Shown here: positions 1 through 8,416 of the stretch, one piece after another
Position numbering within the stretch: position 1 is the stretch's first letter
Layout: every line of letters starts with the position of its first letter
Source of the DNA: TMP-86 sp964247385
GTDB taxonomy: Bacteria > Pseudomonadota > Gammaproteobacteria > Steroidobacterales > Steroidobacteraceae
Length of the DNA: 64,000 nt
Direction: 5' to 3'
NCBI GenBank assembly: GCA_964247385.1
Contig: CAXTUB010000004.1
Span: 62,001 to 126,000, forward strand
Program-made: the position numbers and the translations under genes
Notes under the pieces: model-generated
Told to the model about the DNA's origin: nothing
The model's input: only the letters and a program-made list of their open reading frames with translations
Database searches by the model: none

Positions 1-146
1 CCGGGCGCTGCATGGTGCCCCGGCGGCGCCAGGACCAAGCGCTCAGCTGACGTTTGGACAGGCGCGCTTGCCACGGTAAGTGCACGCGGTGCGGCAGATG
101 CAAATCCGACAAATGCGCAATCGACAGCGTGTTCATCAATAATGCC

Positions 147-1370
147 ATGATGCCACAGGCCCAGCGCACGCCCGCGCTTGCTACTCGACCCTTGGGTGTC
201 GTGATCGGCGATACGCCGCTTCGATTGTGGGGCCGTGACGCAACCGAGCGATTGCGCAAGCAACTGACTCGCGCCGGCGCGGATCTCGCAAGCGTTGGCG
301 TTGACTTGACGGACGCAGCCGCGCCATCTCGCGCCGAACCCACATTGCCTCGGCATGACCGGATGGTGTTGTTGCGCAGTGATTGGGTTTATCACGATGC
401 CATCGTGCGCGCGCTGGTCGCATCGCGCAGTCCCGTGGCTCTAATGGCAGCGGATGGGGAATGCGCGGCCGCTGCGGTGCCTGCGGTCGATGCCGCCCGG
501 CTCGGCGCGCAGCTCGCCAATGGTCGAGCCGAGACGCTGCCGCAAGTGACCGTGGACCAATTGACCCATGGCTACGACGAAGCATTGCGCAAGCGCGAGC
601 AGCCATTCTTGCTTCGCTTGACGAGCCGCGACATTGCGGCCATCGAAGCTCGCATTTTTGCCGCGTCTTACAAGGGCGTCACTGACCTCGTGACACGCTT
701 CGTATGGCCGCGCCCCGCGCTCGCCGTAACGCGTTGGTGCGCGCGGCGAGGCGTCTCACCCAACATGGTGACGAGCGTGAGCTTGGTGTGCGTTCTGCTC
801 GCATTCTGGGCGTTTTGGCGCGGCGAATACGCGGCCGGGTTGGTCGCTGCGTGGTGCATGACGTTTCTCGATACGGTGGATGGCAAGCTTGCACGCGTGA
901 CTCTCAGCTCGTCCACATGGGGCAACGCGTTTGATCATTCAATCGATCTCGTGCATCCGCCATTTTGGTGGTGGGCGTGGATCAAGGGTCTGCCTGCGAG
1001 CGGAGTTGCGTTGGAATCCCCGCGTGCGGTGCTCGCGGTCATCGTGGCGGGGTACGTACTGCAAAGGCTCGAGGAAGGCGCGTTCATCCTCTCCTTCAAA
1101 ATGGATATGCACGTGTGGCGGCGCTTCGATAGCTTTTTTCGATTGATCACCGCGCGCCGTAATCCCAACCTGGTGATCCTGACGGCGGCGGTACTCGTTG
1201 GAAGGCCCGATCGAGGCATCGAGATCGTGGCGGTCTGGGTTGCTGCTTGTTTGCTCATCCACGCCGTTCGGATCGCGCAAGCCGCCTGGGCGCGGCGTGC
1301 AGGGCCGCTCCAATCCTGGCTCGATGAGGCGCAGCGCGTGCCGTCGCGTGCGCCGAAGATCTCTTCATGA
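147..1370 (+). CDS. CDP-alcohol phosphatidyltransferase with N-terminal nucleotidyltransferase-like domain
   Basis: The C-terminal half is a membrane CDP-alcohol phosphatidyltransferase, which joins a CDP-activated lipid or alcohol to a second alcohol to make a phospholipid head group. The complete family signature D-x2-DG-x2-AR-x8-G-x3-D-x3-D is visible (D242, D245, G246, A249, R250, G259, D263, D267), flanked by hydrophobic segments. The first ~170 residues are soluble and look like a degenerate sugar-phosphate nucleotidyltransferase fold (LRLWGRD and LLRSDWV stretches), without a clear NTP-binding loop. This layout recalls archaeal bifunctional inositol-phosphate cytidylyltransferase/DIPP synthase, but the substrate is unknown. 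The frame is open back to position 54; ATG 147 is preferred because the preceding Cys-rich stretch looks non-coding. The stop overlaps the next start (ATGA), so the two genes are probably coupled. Confidence 0.82.
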   Translation: MMPQAQRTPALATRPLGVVIGDTPLRLWGRDATERLRKQLTRAGADLASVGVDLTDAAAPSRAEPTLPRHDRMVLLRSDWVYHDAIVRALVASRSPVALMAADGECAAAAVPAVDAARLGAQLANGRAETLPQVTVDQLTHGYDEALRKREQPFLLRLTSRDIAAIEARIFAASYKGVTDLVTRFVWPRPALAVTRWCARRGVSPNMVTSVSLVCVLLAFWAFWRGEYAAGLVAAWCMTFLDTVDGKLARVTLSSSTWGNAFDHSIDLVHPPFWWWAWIKGLPASGVALESPRAVLAVIVAGYVLQRLEEGAFILSFKMDMHVWRRFDSFFRLITARRNPNLVILTAAVLVGRPDRGIEIVAVWVAACLLIHAVRIAQAAWARRAGPLQSWLDEAQRVPSRAPKISS

Positions 1371-2392
1371 ATGAATCGAGCGAGGGTGCATCGAGTGAGG
1401 ATGCGTTGAGCAAGAGTGCGCTGAGTGAGAGTGCTTCGAGTGGGCGTGCTTCGAGTGAGCGTGAGCCGAGCGCGCTGCGAGACCTCGTCGGCGCCGAGCT
1501 CAATCGCACTGCGCCCACTGCGGTGCTCGCTCTTGCGGCGGAGCTTGCGCGCCGCGCCGGCCCCGGCGCGCACAGCGTGCTGTTTTACGGCTCGGCGCTG
1601 GCCGCGCCAACGCTCGACGGCATTTTGGACTTCTACGTTTTACTCGATGAATCGCCGTGGCCTGGCTCGCGTCTCGGCGCGCTGGCGCATCGTGCATTGC
1701 CCCCGAGGGTGGGTTATTTGCAAGGCAGGTTCGAAGAGACGCAGCTGAGCGCCAAATATGCCCTGATGCGACACTCGCAATTCAAGCATCGCATGCGGCG
1801 CGCGGCGCTGGACACGACCCTGTGGGCGCGTTTTTCACAGCCATCGATCTGTGTGTGGCAACGCTCTGCTCGGGCAGCGCGGGAGGTTAGCGACGCAGTC
1901 GAGTGCGCGGTGCTGACGGCTGCCTACTGGGGCGCGGTGCTCGGGCCGTTTCAGGGTGCGCCCACTGATTTCTGGCGCGCCGTGTATTCGCGCACTTACG
2001 CCGCCGAGCTCCGCGTCGAGGGCAGCCAGCGCAGCAGCGGACTGGTAAGCCGGCGCGCGGATTATTTCGATGCCGTGTTGAGGCCCGCGTGGCGAGCACT
2101 CGACCTGAGTTTCGATGAGCATCTTGGCGAGGTTGCGCCGAAGATGAGCGCCAAGCAACAGGCCGCCGGCGCTCGAGGCTGGCGCGTGCGCGTACGGTGT
2201 GCAAAGCCTCTCAATCTCCTGCGCCTCATCAAGGCGGCCTTCACATTCGAAGGCGCAGCCGATTATGTGGCGTGGAAAGTGCAACGTCACTCGGGCGTGC
2301 AAATCGACGTGCAGCCGTGGCAGCGTCGATTTCCACTGCTCGCAGCGCCAGCCATCTACTGGCAGCTGCGGCGTCGCGGAGTGCTCCGCTGA
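1367..2392 (+). CDS. Tam41-like phosphatidate cytidylyltransferase family protein
   Basis: The 341-aa protein resembles mitochondrial Tam41, a peripheral CTP:phosphatidate cytidylyltransferase that makes CDP-diacylglycerol. Visible support is the FYGSALA motif (G75-S76) followed by LDFYVLLD (D88), the GS...D arrangement of the polymerase-beta nucleotidyltransferase fold, then VGYLQGRF and KYALMRHSQF, which resemble the downstream Tam41 segments. It overlaps the CDP-alcohol phosphatidyltransferase gene by 4 nt, which fits supply of CDP-lipid to that enzyme. The first ~35 residues are low complexity, six 5-residue repeats encoded by 15-nt units, and are unlikely to belong to the catalytic fold. 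The family call is by motif only; the activity is inferred. Confidence 0.6.
   Translation: MNESSEGASSEDALSKSALSESASSGRASSEREPSALRDLVGAELNRTAPTAVLALAAELARRAGPGAHSVLFYGSALAAPTLDGILDFYVLLDESPWPGSRLGALAHRALPPRVGYLQGRFEETQLSAKYALMRHSQFKHRMRRAALDTTLWARFSQPSICVWQRSARAAREVSDAVECAVLTAAYWGAVLGPFQGAPTDFWRAVYSRTYAAELRVEGSQRSSGLVSRRADYFDAVLRPAWRALDLSFDEHLGEVAPKMSAKQQAAGARGWRVRVRCAKPLNLLRLIKAAFTFEGAADYVAWKVQRHSGVQIDVQPWQRRFPLLAAPAIYWQLRRRGVLR
1376..1465 (+). repeat. 15-nt tandem repeat (6 units) at the 5' end of the Tam41-like gene
   Basis: Six imperfect 15-nt units of the form TCGAGTGAGxxTGCx run in frame and encode SSEGA, SSEDA, LSKSA, LSESA, SSGRA and SSERE. The array starts three codons after the start codon. 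Confidence 0.8.
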
Positions 2393-2443
2393 CGAGCGAC
2401 TCTGGTCACGCCGCATCCAGGCGCTGACTCGCTTGAGCGGCGC

Positions 2444-3556
2444 TCATGAATCACTCGAGTCTGAACACTCGCTGGCCCGCTTGGCGCTCGTCGCATTTCG
2501 AGGGCTGAGCCAACCCGCTGCGCGATACCAAGCCACGGTGTCATCGAACCCCTGTTGCAGAGTAAAGCGCGGCCGCCAGCCGCCGACTTCCGGCATGGGA
2601 TCGCGCGCCGACCAGTCGGCGTGCATGAGCTCACCCAGTTTTTGATGCGACACGAGCGAATCGATCCCCATGGCGCGCGCCAGGTCCCCACTCCACGCCA
2701 CTGCATGCAACAGCGCGCGCGGGGCGAAAAAAAAATGCGGTGTGTCATTGCCCACGGCTCGCGCGGCGGCGCTCATCAGGCTTTGCCACGTGTAGCCTTC
2801 GCGATGCGCATCGGCGGCGGTCACCGGCGCCGCGCAAGAGAACTCGGCGCGGACCATCGCGCTCGACAGAGCGGCGATGAGCGCGGTCAAATCGTCGACG
2901 TGAATCAGCGCGACTCGCGCGCGCGCCGCGCCAAGCAAGGGCACCCACGAGCCACCGGCAAGCTTGAAAATACGCAGAGTCTCGAGGTCTCCGGGGCCAT
3001 AGACGGCGGCGGGCCGCAATACCGTGCAAAGTGCGCCAAGCGCGCTCTTGAGCGCATCTTCCCCCGCACGTTTGCTGGCTGCGTAATCCGATAATTGGGG
3101 CTCTCGCGCCGCGATACTGGACACCGCGAGGCAATGCGCCGTCGGCGCACAGCGTGCCATGACGTTCGCAAGGACAACGGCGCCATCACGATTCACGGCG
3201 AAGAGCTCACGCGCGCGCGCAGCCTTGATGAGGCCGGCGAGATGCACCACGTGATGCGCACCGCTGACCAGGCGCTCGAGGGCTCGTGCATCGCCCATGC
3301 TGCCCGCAACCACTTGCAGACGCAGCCCGCGCCACTCGGGCAATAGCGGGTCGCGCCGCATCAGCACGCGCACCTGCCAGCCCGCGCGCACCAGCATGGG
3401 CACCAGGCGCCGGCCGATGAATCCGCTGGCGCCGGTTACCGCTACGACAAGGCGCTCGCTCGACGCGATGCCTGCTTCCGCTCGATCCCGCGAACCTTCC
3501 GCGACCGTCACGATGCGATGGGAAACTTGCGCCAGCGGCGGTGGTGCCAGCTCCAA
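2444..3556 (-). CDS. NAD-dependent epimerase/dehydratase family protein
   Basis: This is an extended short-chain dehydrogenase/reductase. The Rossmann motif TGASGFIG begins at residue 41, HLAGL lies near 105-109, and the catalytic Y158-x3-K162 pair (YAASK) is present. Such enzymes epimerise, dehydrate or oxidise nucleotide sugars, sterols or similar alcohols; the substrate cannot be read from the sequence. It is the last gene of the minus-strand lipid operon and overlaps the preceding acyltransferase gene by 49 nt, so translation may really start inside that overlap (the fold needs only ~35 residues before TGASG). A run of nine A (2727-2735) encodes an FFF stretch. The C-terminus (ECSDSSDS) is low complexity. 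Confidence 0.85.
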   Translation of the reverse strand: MELAPPPLAQVSHRIVTVAEGSRDRAEAGIASSERLVVAVTGASGFIGRRLVPMLVRAGWQVRVLMRRDPLLPEWRGLRLQVVAGSMGDARALERLVSGAHHVVHLAGLIKAARARELFAVNRDGAVVLANVMARCAPTAHCLAVSSIAAREPQLSDYAASKRAGEDALKSALGALCTVLRPAAVYGPGDLETLRIFKLAGGSWVPLLGAARARVALIHVDDLTALIAALSSAMVRAEFSCAAPVTAADAHREGYTWQSLMSAAARAVGNDTPHFFFAPRALLHAVAWSGDLARAMGIDSLVSHQKLGELMHADWSARDPMPEVGGWRPRFTLQQGFDDTVAWYRAAGWLSPRNATSAKRASECSDSSDS

Positions 3557-4410
3557 AGCTCCGGGCGCGCGAGGATCTGCCGCTCATTGATGTCGAGCAG
3601 CGTGCGCGTCAGATCTGCAACGCCGGTCTCGCGGTCGGGTTGCACGGGCGCTTCGATGCGGAAGTGCCAGTGAGGCGAAGCCGAAAGCGTTGCAACCGGC
3701 AAAATGCTCGCGCCCGTGGCTTTCGCAAGATATGCGGGCCCCGCGGGCATGGGCATCTCTTTGCCGAGGAAGCGCATGAGAATGCCTTCCTTCCTGCGAT
3801 TCACGCCCTGATCGATGGTCACGCATACGATCCGCCCATCGCGCAGCGCCCGCAGCATGCTTGCATACGCCGCGACCCCTTCATTGGCTTTCACATCCTG
3901 AATGCCGTACTGCTGCAACCCACGGCTGAAAAAGTCTTGCGGCACGAGCTTCGACTTTCGATAGATCGACGTGATCGGCCAGCCTTCCGCGGCAAGACGC
4001 GCTGCAAGGAGCAGCGTATTGCCCGCATGAGTCAGCAATAAGATGGCGCCATTTCCCGCGCGCGCCGCCGACAGCCTCTCGAGACCTTCGAGTCTACAGC
4101 GCTCTCGCAAGGTCTCGAGGCTCAGCTTCTGATCGAGCATGCTCAATACCTCGAGCACCGCCACCGAATTGATGCGATACGCGCTGCGCAGGGATTCCAC
4201 GACGGCGAGATCATCGGGCCGGCGCTCCAGCACTTGCGCGAGATCGCGCAATAATTGCCGGCGGCGTCCACGCTGCCAGAAAAAATGCACATCGCCGGCC
4301 AGGCGGCCCCAACGCTCCAGCCGCTCGAACCCCGCGTGGCGCACTGCCGCGCGCAACGCGACGAAACCCAGATGCCGTTGAAGACGCGGCCAGCCGCGGC
4401 CATCAAACAT
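3508..4410 (-). CDS. LpxL/HtrB-family lipid acyltransferase-like protein
   Basis: The 300-aa protein has the layout of the LpxL/LpxM family, inner-membrane enzymes that move acyl chains from acyl-ACP onto lipid A or related lipids. Family features include GAILLLTHAGN, the DQGVNRRKEG segment and MRFLGKEMPMPAGPAYLA. The usual catalytic dyad H-x4-E is incomplete: H128 is present, but the position five residues on is Leu133. It may therefore be inactive, use another residue, or catalyse a different transfer. The 8-nt overlap with the upstream ABC transporter gene and the 49-nt overlap with the downstream epimerase indicate one transcript. Confidence 0.8.
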   Translation of the reverse strand: MFDGRGWPRLQRHLGFVALRAAVRHAGFERLERWGRLAGDVHFFWQRGRRRQLLRDLAQVLERRPDDLAVVESLRSAYRINSVAVLEVLSMLDQKLSLETLRERCRLEGLERLSAARAGNGAILLLTHAGNTLLLAARLAAEGWPITSIYRKSKLVPQDFFSRGLQQYGIQDVKANEGVAAYASMLRALRDGRIVCVTIDQGVNRRKEGILMRFLGKEMPMPAGPAYLAKATGASILPVATLSASPHWHFRIEAPVQPDRETGVADLTRTLLDINERQILARPELWSWHHRRWRKFPIAS

Positions 4411-6109
4411 GGAGCGGGTGCGATCGCGCGCTCTCGTGAGGCAGCACTTGTCCGCCCGCCACGCGCAAAACGCGATCGGCTATTTGCAGCATGCTGGCTT
4501 GGTGGGCCACCGCAAGGATCGCGAGGCGTCCTTTCAAATGTTTCACCGTTTCGAGCACCGCCGCCTGGGACTCAGGATCGAGGTTGCTGGTGGCTTCATC
4601 GAGAATGAGCAGACTTGGCTCGTGGATCAGCGCACGTGCAATGGCGAGCCGCTGCCGCTGCCCACCCGACAGCAGTGCTCCCGACTCGCCCACTCGAGTA
4701 TTGAGCCCTTCCGGCATGGCCTCGACAAACTCCATGGCATCGGCGGCGCGCAGCGCAGCGCGGATTGCATCGTCGGAGAGCGGCTCTCCCAAAGTCACGT
4801 TGTAGGCGACCGATCCATCGACCATGGCCGAATCCTGCGGCACATAGCCGATCTGGCGGCGCCATGCGCGCAGGTTGATCTCGTTCAGCGGAACTCCATC
4901 CACCAAAATTTTTCCTTCGCTGGGACTCAACAGCCCGACGACCAAGTCGAGCAGCGTCGTCTTTCCCGCCCCGGACGGTCCCCATAACACGGTGAGGCCT
5001 TGACCCGGAATGATGAAGGACTGTTGCAGGAAGCTGCCGCGCCCGCCGTCATGTGCGAAGCTGACCGACTCAAAGCGAATCTCGCGCGTGAGCCGTACAT
5101 CGTGAGTACCGCCGCTCGGCTCGCGCTCCAAAGTCGCCTGCTCGATCGAGGTATGGATCGCCCAATAGGCGCTTTCGCGCACCACGACTTGTTGATAAGC
5201 CTTTTGCGCCTTGGACAAATATCCGACCGAGCGCGCCAACACAAACAACATCACGATGACTTCGGGCATGGGCATCCGCAAGATCCCGATGCCCAGAAAA
5301 AAGCCGCAGCCGACGATGATGGCGAGAATGGGCTCCTGCAGAGCGCTCAGTGCTTCGCGGCTGATGACTTGCTCACGCAGCGCCTTCTCGAGCTTGCTCG
5401 TCTGCTCCGACAGCAGCGCATCCACATGATCTTCGCGCGCCATCGCCTTCAATGGCTTGGCCGCGAGGAGTTGTCCGCTGATGACTCCAAGGAGCGAGCT
5501 CTGGAGCGACGTTTGGCTTTGACCCGCGCGGCGCGATGTGCGAATCAGCACCCGCAGCAACAGCAACAGCAACATGCCTGCAACCAGAGTCGACAAACCA
5601 ACCCGCCAGGAGATCGACATGGCAATGCACAGATAGATCGCTGCGATGAGCATCATGGCGAGCATTTCGGCGCCCCATTGAAAGGCTTCGGAGGATCGCT
5701 GCGCCTCGATGGCCACGGCGTTGGAAAGGCGGCCCACGGACTGTGATACGAAGTGCGGCCAACGCGATCTCATGGCGGCGCGAATGAGCGCCAGGCGCAA
5801 ATCAGTTGCGATGAACGCGACTGCGTAACCCACCTGGCGATTGGATAGCAGGGCCATCACCGCTTTGAGCGAGATCAAGACGACCGCGGTCAGCAGTAAA
5901 TTGGCCGGGGTCGGCGCGATGCCAATCAAGCCCGTAAGATTCATCGCGATTTTTTGCGGCGCCGAGGGCGGCGCGCCCGTCTTCGAAAGCACGCTCAACA
6001 TGGAGAGCAGCATCGAGATGCCCAGCCCATCGAGCAGACTTGCGGCGAACATCGCAATCAATGCCCATGCACTGCGCGCAGGATATGCGCGAGCGAATAC
6101 ACGCAGCAT
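4403..6109 (-). CDS. ABC transporter, fused permease/ATP-binding protein (MsbA-like exporter)
   Basis: This 568-aa half-transporter has an N-terminal six-helix membrane domain and a C-terminal nucleotide-binding domain. Walker A (GPSGAGKTT) lies near residue 372, the signature LSGGQRQRLAIARAL near 475, and Walker B (LLILDEATSNLD) near 497. The type exports lipids, lipid-linked sugars or peptides as a dimer. Surrounded by acyltransferase, lipid kinase and desaturase genes, it most likely flips the lipid product across the inner membrane. The frame is open further upstream, but ATG 6109 (MLRVFARAYP) fits the family and avoids a 200-nt overlap with the previous gene. Confidence 0.9.
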   Translation of the reverse strand: MLRVFARAYPARSAWALIAMFAASLLDGLGISMLLSMLSVLSKTGAPPSAPQKIAMNLTGLIGIAPTPANLLLTAVVLISLKAVMALLSNRQVGYAVAFIATDLRLALIRAAMRSRWPHFVSQSVGRLSNAVAIEAQRSSEAFQWGAEMLAMMLIAAIYLCIAMSISWRVGLSTLVAGMLLLLLLRVLIRTSRRAGQSQTSLQSSLLGVISGQLLAAKPLKAMAREDHVDALLSEQTSKLEKALREQVISREALSALQEPILAIIVGCGFFLGIGILRMPMPEVIVMLFVLARSVGYLSKAQKAYQQVVVRESAYWAIHTSIEQATLEREPSGGTHDVRLTREIRFESVSFAHDGGRGSFLQQSFIIPGQGLTVLWGPSGAGKTTLLDLVVGLLSPSEGKILVDGVPLNEINLRAWRRQIGYVPQDSAMVDGSVAYNVTLGEPLSDDAIRAALRAADAMEFVEAMPEGLNTRVGESGALLSGGQRQRLAIARALIHEPSLLILDEATSNLDPESQAAVLETVKHLKGRLAILAVAHQASMLQIADRVLRVAGGQVLPHESARSHPLHV

Positions 6110-6159
6110 GTTCAGCGCGCCCCGCTCGCCCGTGCCCGGCCAATGTGACGTTGCGAGTG

Positions 6160-7185
6160 TCAAAGCGTGAGAAACTCGACCCAAGGGCCGCAGCGCAACT
6201 CCAAAGAGCTCGATGCATCGACTTCGAACAAGTCGCCATCCAATGAATAGCGTGAGATGCCTGACAATGTGACACGCTCGAATCGGCCGCTCAAATATCC
6301 CGCGGCCGGCTCCATTGCTTGGCTGAAGCGACCCGCAAGCATGCGCGGCAATCGCGGCCAAAAATGCGCGGCCTCTTGGCTGACCGCGGTCAGACGAATC
6401 GCGCCGCGCCCCGCCTCACGAAACGGACTGAACAGCCCGCGTTGGCGCAACGTCGTGGCGACCAATGCACGGAGAATGCCATCGAGTGCGCCCTGCTCCG
6501 TCTCGATACGCATGCGGGGCTGCAACGGCAGCGGATTTTTTCCCATCATCATTTCCAAGCCGAGCTTCGCCAGCCGATATTGACTGCTCAATACGCCAGT
6601 ATGCAGCCAGCCCGTCGCGGCTTCCCGATGCTCCGCGCACAAGCGAATCGCGGCTTCGACGAGTGCGGCGGCGAAAAAAAAACCAACCTTCGCTTCGGCG
6701 CCGCGCTGCGGCACAACCTCCAGCAGGCATCGACGCTCGACCCGCAGAGGCGCGCCGTGCGCACGGCGCGCAAACGCGGCATCGAGGACGTGCGCAACGT
6801 TGCGCGCGCCAAATTCCCGCGCGATGGTGTTCGAGCGGCCCGCAGCCAACACCAGCAACTGCGGATGCCAACCGTGATCGCGCGCATACTGCAGAATGGC
6901 TCGCACAGTGCCATCGCCTGCAAGTACCCAGAGCTGGCGGTGATCCTGCGCGCGCCACTCATCGAGCATCGAGTACAAGCGCGGCCAATCGCGCAGCTCA
7001 GCATAGTGCGCGCCCTGCTGTTCAGCCTGCGCTCGGGCATGCGCCAGCACATGACGAGAAGCGCGAGCGCTGCGCGGATTGGCAAATAGCACCACGGAGT
7101 CGGCCACTAAGTTGACGCCCGCCGGCACAGCGGCCAGCGCGTCCGCCGAGCCCGCGTTCAGGGTTGCGCGGAGCGCCGCCGCCAA
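6160..7185 (-). CDS. Diacylglycerol kinase catalytic-domain (YegS/LCB5-like) protein
   Basis: The nucleotide-binding motif GDGT is at residues 90-93 and is preceded by a VVLFANPRSA strand, as in the DAG/sphingosine kinase and YegS families. A YegS-like beta-sandwich domain follows (residues ~150-340). These soluble enzymes phosphorylate lipid hydroxyls using ATP. In this cluster the product could be phosphatidic acid that feeds the Tam41-like enzyme. It overlaps the upstream desaturase gene by 28 nt. A nine-A tract (6674-6682), coding for Phe on this strand, is a potential slippage site. The exact lipid substrate is unknown. Confidence 0.8.
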   Translation of the reverse strand: MAAALRATLNAGSADALAAVPAGVNLVADSVVLFANPRSARASRHVLAHARAQAEQQGAHYAELRDWPRLYSMLDEWRAQDHRQLWVLAGDGTVRAILQYARDHGWHPQLLVLAAGRSNTIAREFGARNVAHVLDAAFARRAHGAPLRVERRCLLEVVPQRGAEAKVGFFFAAALVEAAIRLCAEHREAATGWLHTGVLSSQYRLAKLGLEMMMGKNPLPLQPRMRIETEQGALDGILRALVATTLRQRGLFSPFREAGRGAIRLTAVSQEAAHFWPRLPRMLAGRFSQAMEPAAGYLSGRFERVTLSGISRYSLDGDLFEVDASSSLELRCGPWVEFLTL

Positions 7186-8282
7186 TGGGACATGGCCGAA
7201 TCATCGGCCGGCGTGCGGCGCGCGGCCCGCCACAATTCCGCGGCCGCCGCAAAAAAACTGCTGCGATTGGTGGTGTGGTAGGGCGAATGAGCGGGCAACT
7301 GAGCGCTCAACCGGCGATGCGCCTCGCCGAGATTGTGGTAAGGCAGGGCGGGAAACAGGTGATGTAACGCGTGGTAGCGCAGGCCCACCGGAAAAATCAG
7401 GATGGTGAGCCAGGTCTGGCCCGTGACGTTGATGGAATCCACGAATTGCTCCGCGTGGCTCATGCGCTCACCGCGGTTACCGTAGCGATGCGCCGCAAGA
7501 TTGCGCACCCAGTTCAGCGTCAGCGTGCAAGCAACGAGCAGATACCCCATACCGATATGCTTCCAGCCGATCACTCCGGCACCGAGCAGCGCGATCAAGG
7601 CGAGCAAATACCCGAAGCACAGCGCTTCGACGAGCACCAGTTGCGGAAGGTCGCGCTGCGGAAAGGGCTTGCGATAATAGGGATTGGAGACGGCCGCCGT
7701 GGCCCCCGATAACACCCAGGCTCGCAGGCGAGGCATGAGCCAGGACACGGGGCCCAGCAAACCGAAGCGCAGCAGGGCTTGCAACGGCAAACTCGGCGCT
7801 TGTGCAAGATAAATGAAAATTTCTCTGACCGGCGCCGAAGCCAGCGGCAAATACTCGCCATCATCGCGCGTGCCGAAGCTCAAGGCGCTGTGATGATCCA
7901 GATGATTGCGGTAAAAAATCCACGGCATCAGCAGCGGAATACCCATCAGCGCATTCCACGCGCGTCGAAACCAGCGCATCTCACCGCGCTTGAAATGAAT
8001 GATTTCGTGAATGAAGGTGCCGGCGCGAAAAAACAAAACGCCGGCTGCGAGAAAGCCGGCAATCTGCGCGAATGACCACGCTGGCGCCAAGAAGTACAGA
8101 GCAGTGAATCCCCACGCGGCAGTGACGCTGAGGAGAAAATCCGTCCAGTAAATGACAGGCGATGGATGCTGCAAATCCGATACGATGTCGCTCGCCTGCT
8201 TGACCGTCCAAAGCTCGGCATCATTGGCCGCAGCGTGCGCCGCCGTGGCTTGCAAATTCATGCGCGTATCCAAAGAAAACAT
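7158..8282 (-). CDS. Membrane fatty acid desaturase
   Basis: The three histidine boxes of non-haem di-iron membrane desaturases are present: HEIIH (92-96), HLDHH (127-131) and HALHH (near 306). Hydrophobic segments separate the boxes, as expected for a four-helix inner-membrane enzyme. It probably introduces a double bond or hydroxyl into an acyl or related chain, with electrons from a redox partner not encoded nearby. It shares an operon with a second, divergent desaturase (9296-10276) and overlaps the lipid kinase gene. Confidence 0.9.
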   Translation of the reverse strand: MFSLDTRMNLQATAAHAAANDAELWTVKQASDIVSDLQHPSPVIYWTDFLLSVTAAWGFTALYFLAPAWSFAQIAGFLAAGVLFFRAGTFIHEIIHFKRGEMRWFRRAWNALMGIPLLMPWIFYRNHLDHHSALSFGTRDDGEYLPLASAPVREIFIYLAQAPSLPLQALLRFGLLGPVSWLMPRLRAWVLSGATAAVSNPYYRKPFPQRDLPQLVLVEALCFGYLLALIALLGAGVIGWKHIGMGYLLVACTLTLNWVRNLAAHRYGNRGERMSHAEQFVDSINVTGQTWLTILIFPVGLRYHALHHLFPALPYHNLGEAHRRLSAQLPAHSPYHTTNRSSFFAAAAELWRAARRTPADDSAMSHWRRRSAQP

Positions 8283-8416
8283 TCGCCAAGGATACTGTGG
8301 CGCGCTGAATTAGGAAAATCCCGCTCGCGCGTCGAGCAACACGCTGATCTGGATTCTTAAGTTTCGGCGTTCCCGGTGGGCGGGCCGGGCGATTTCAAAT
8401 CAGCGGCACAGCCGAC

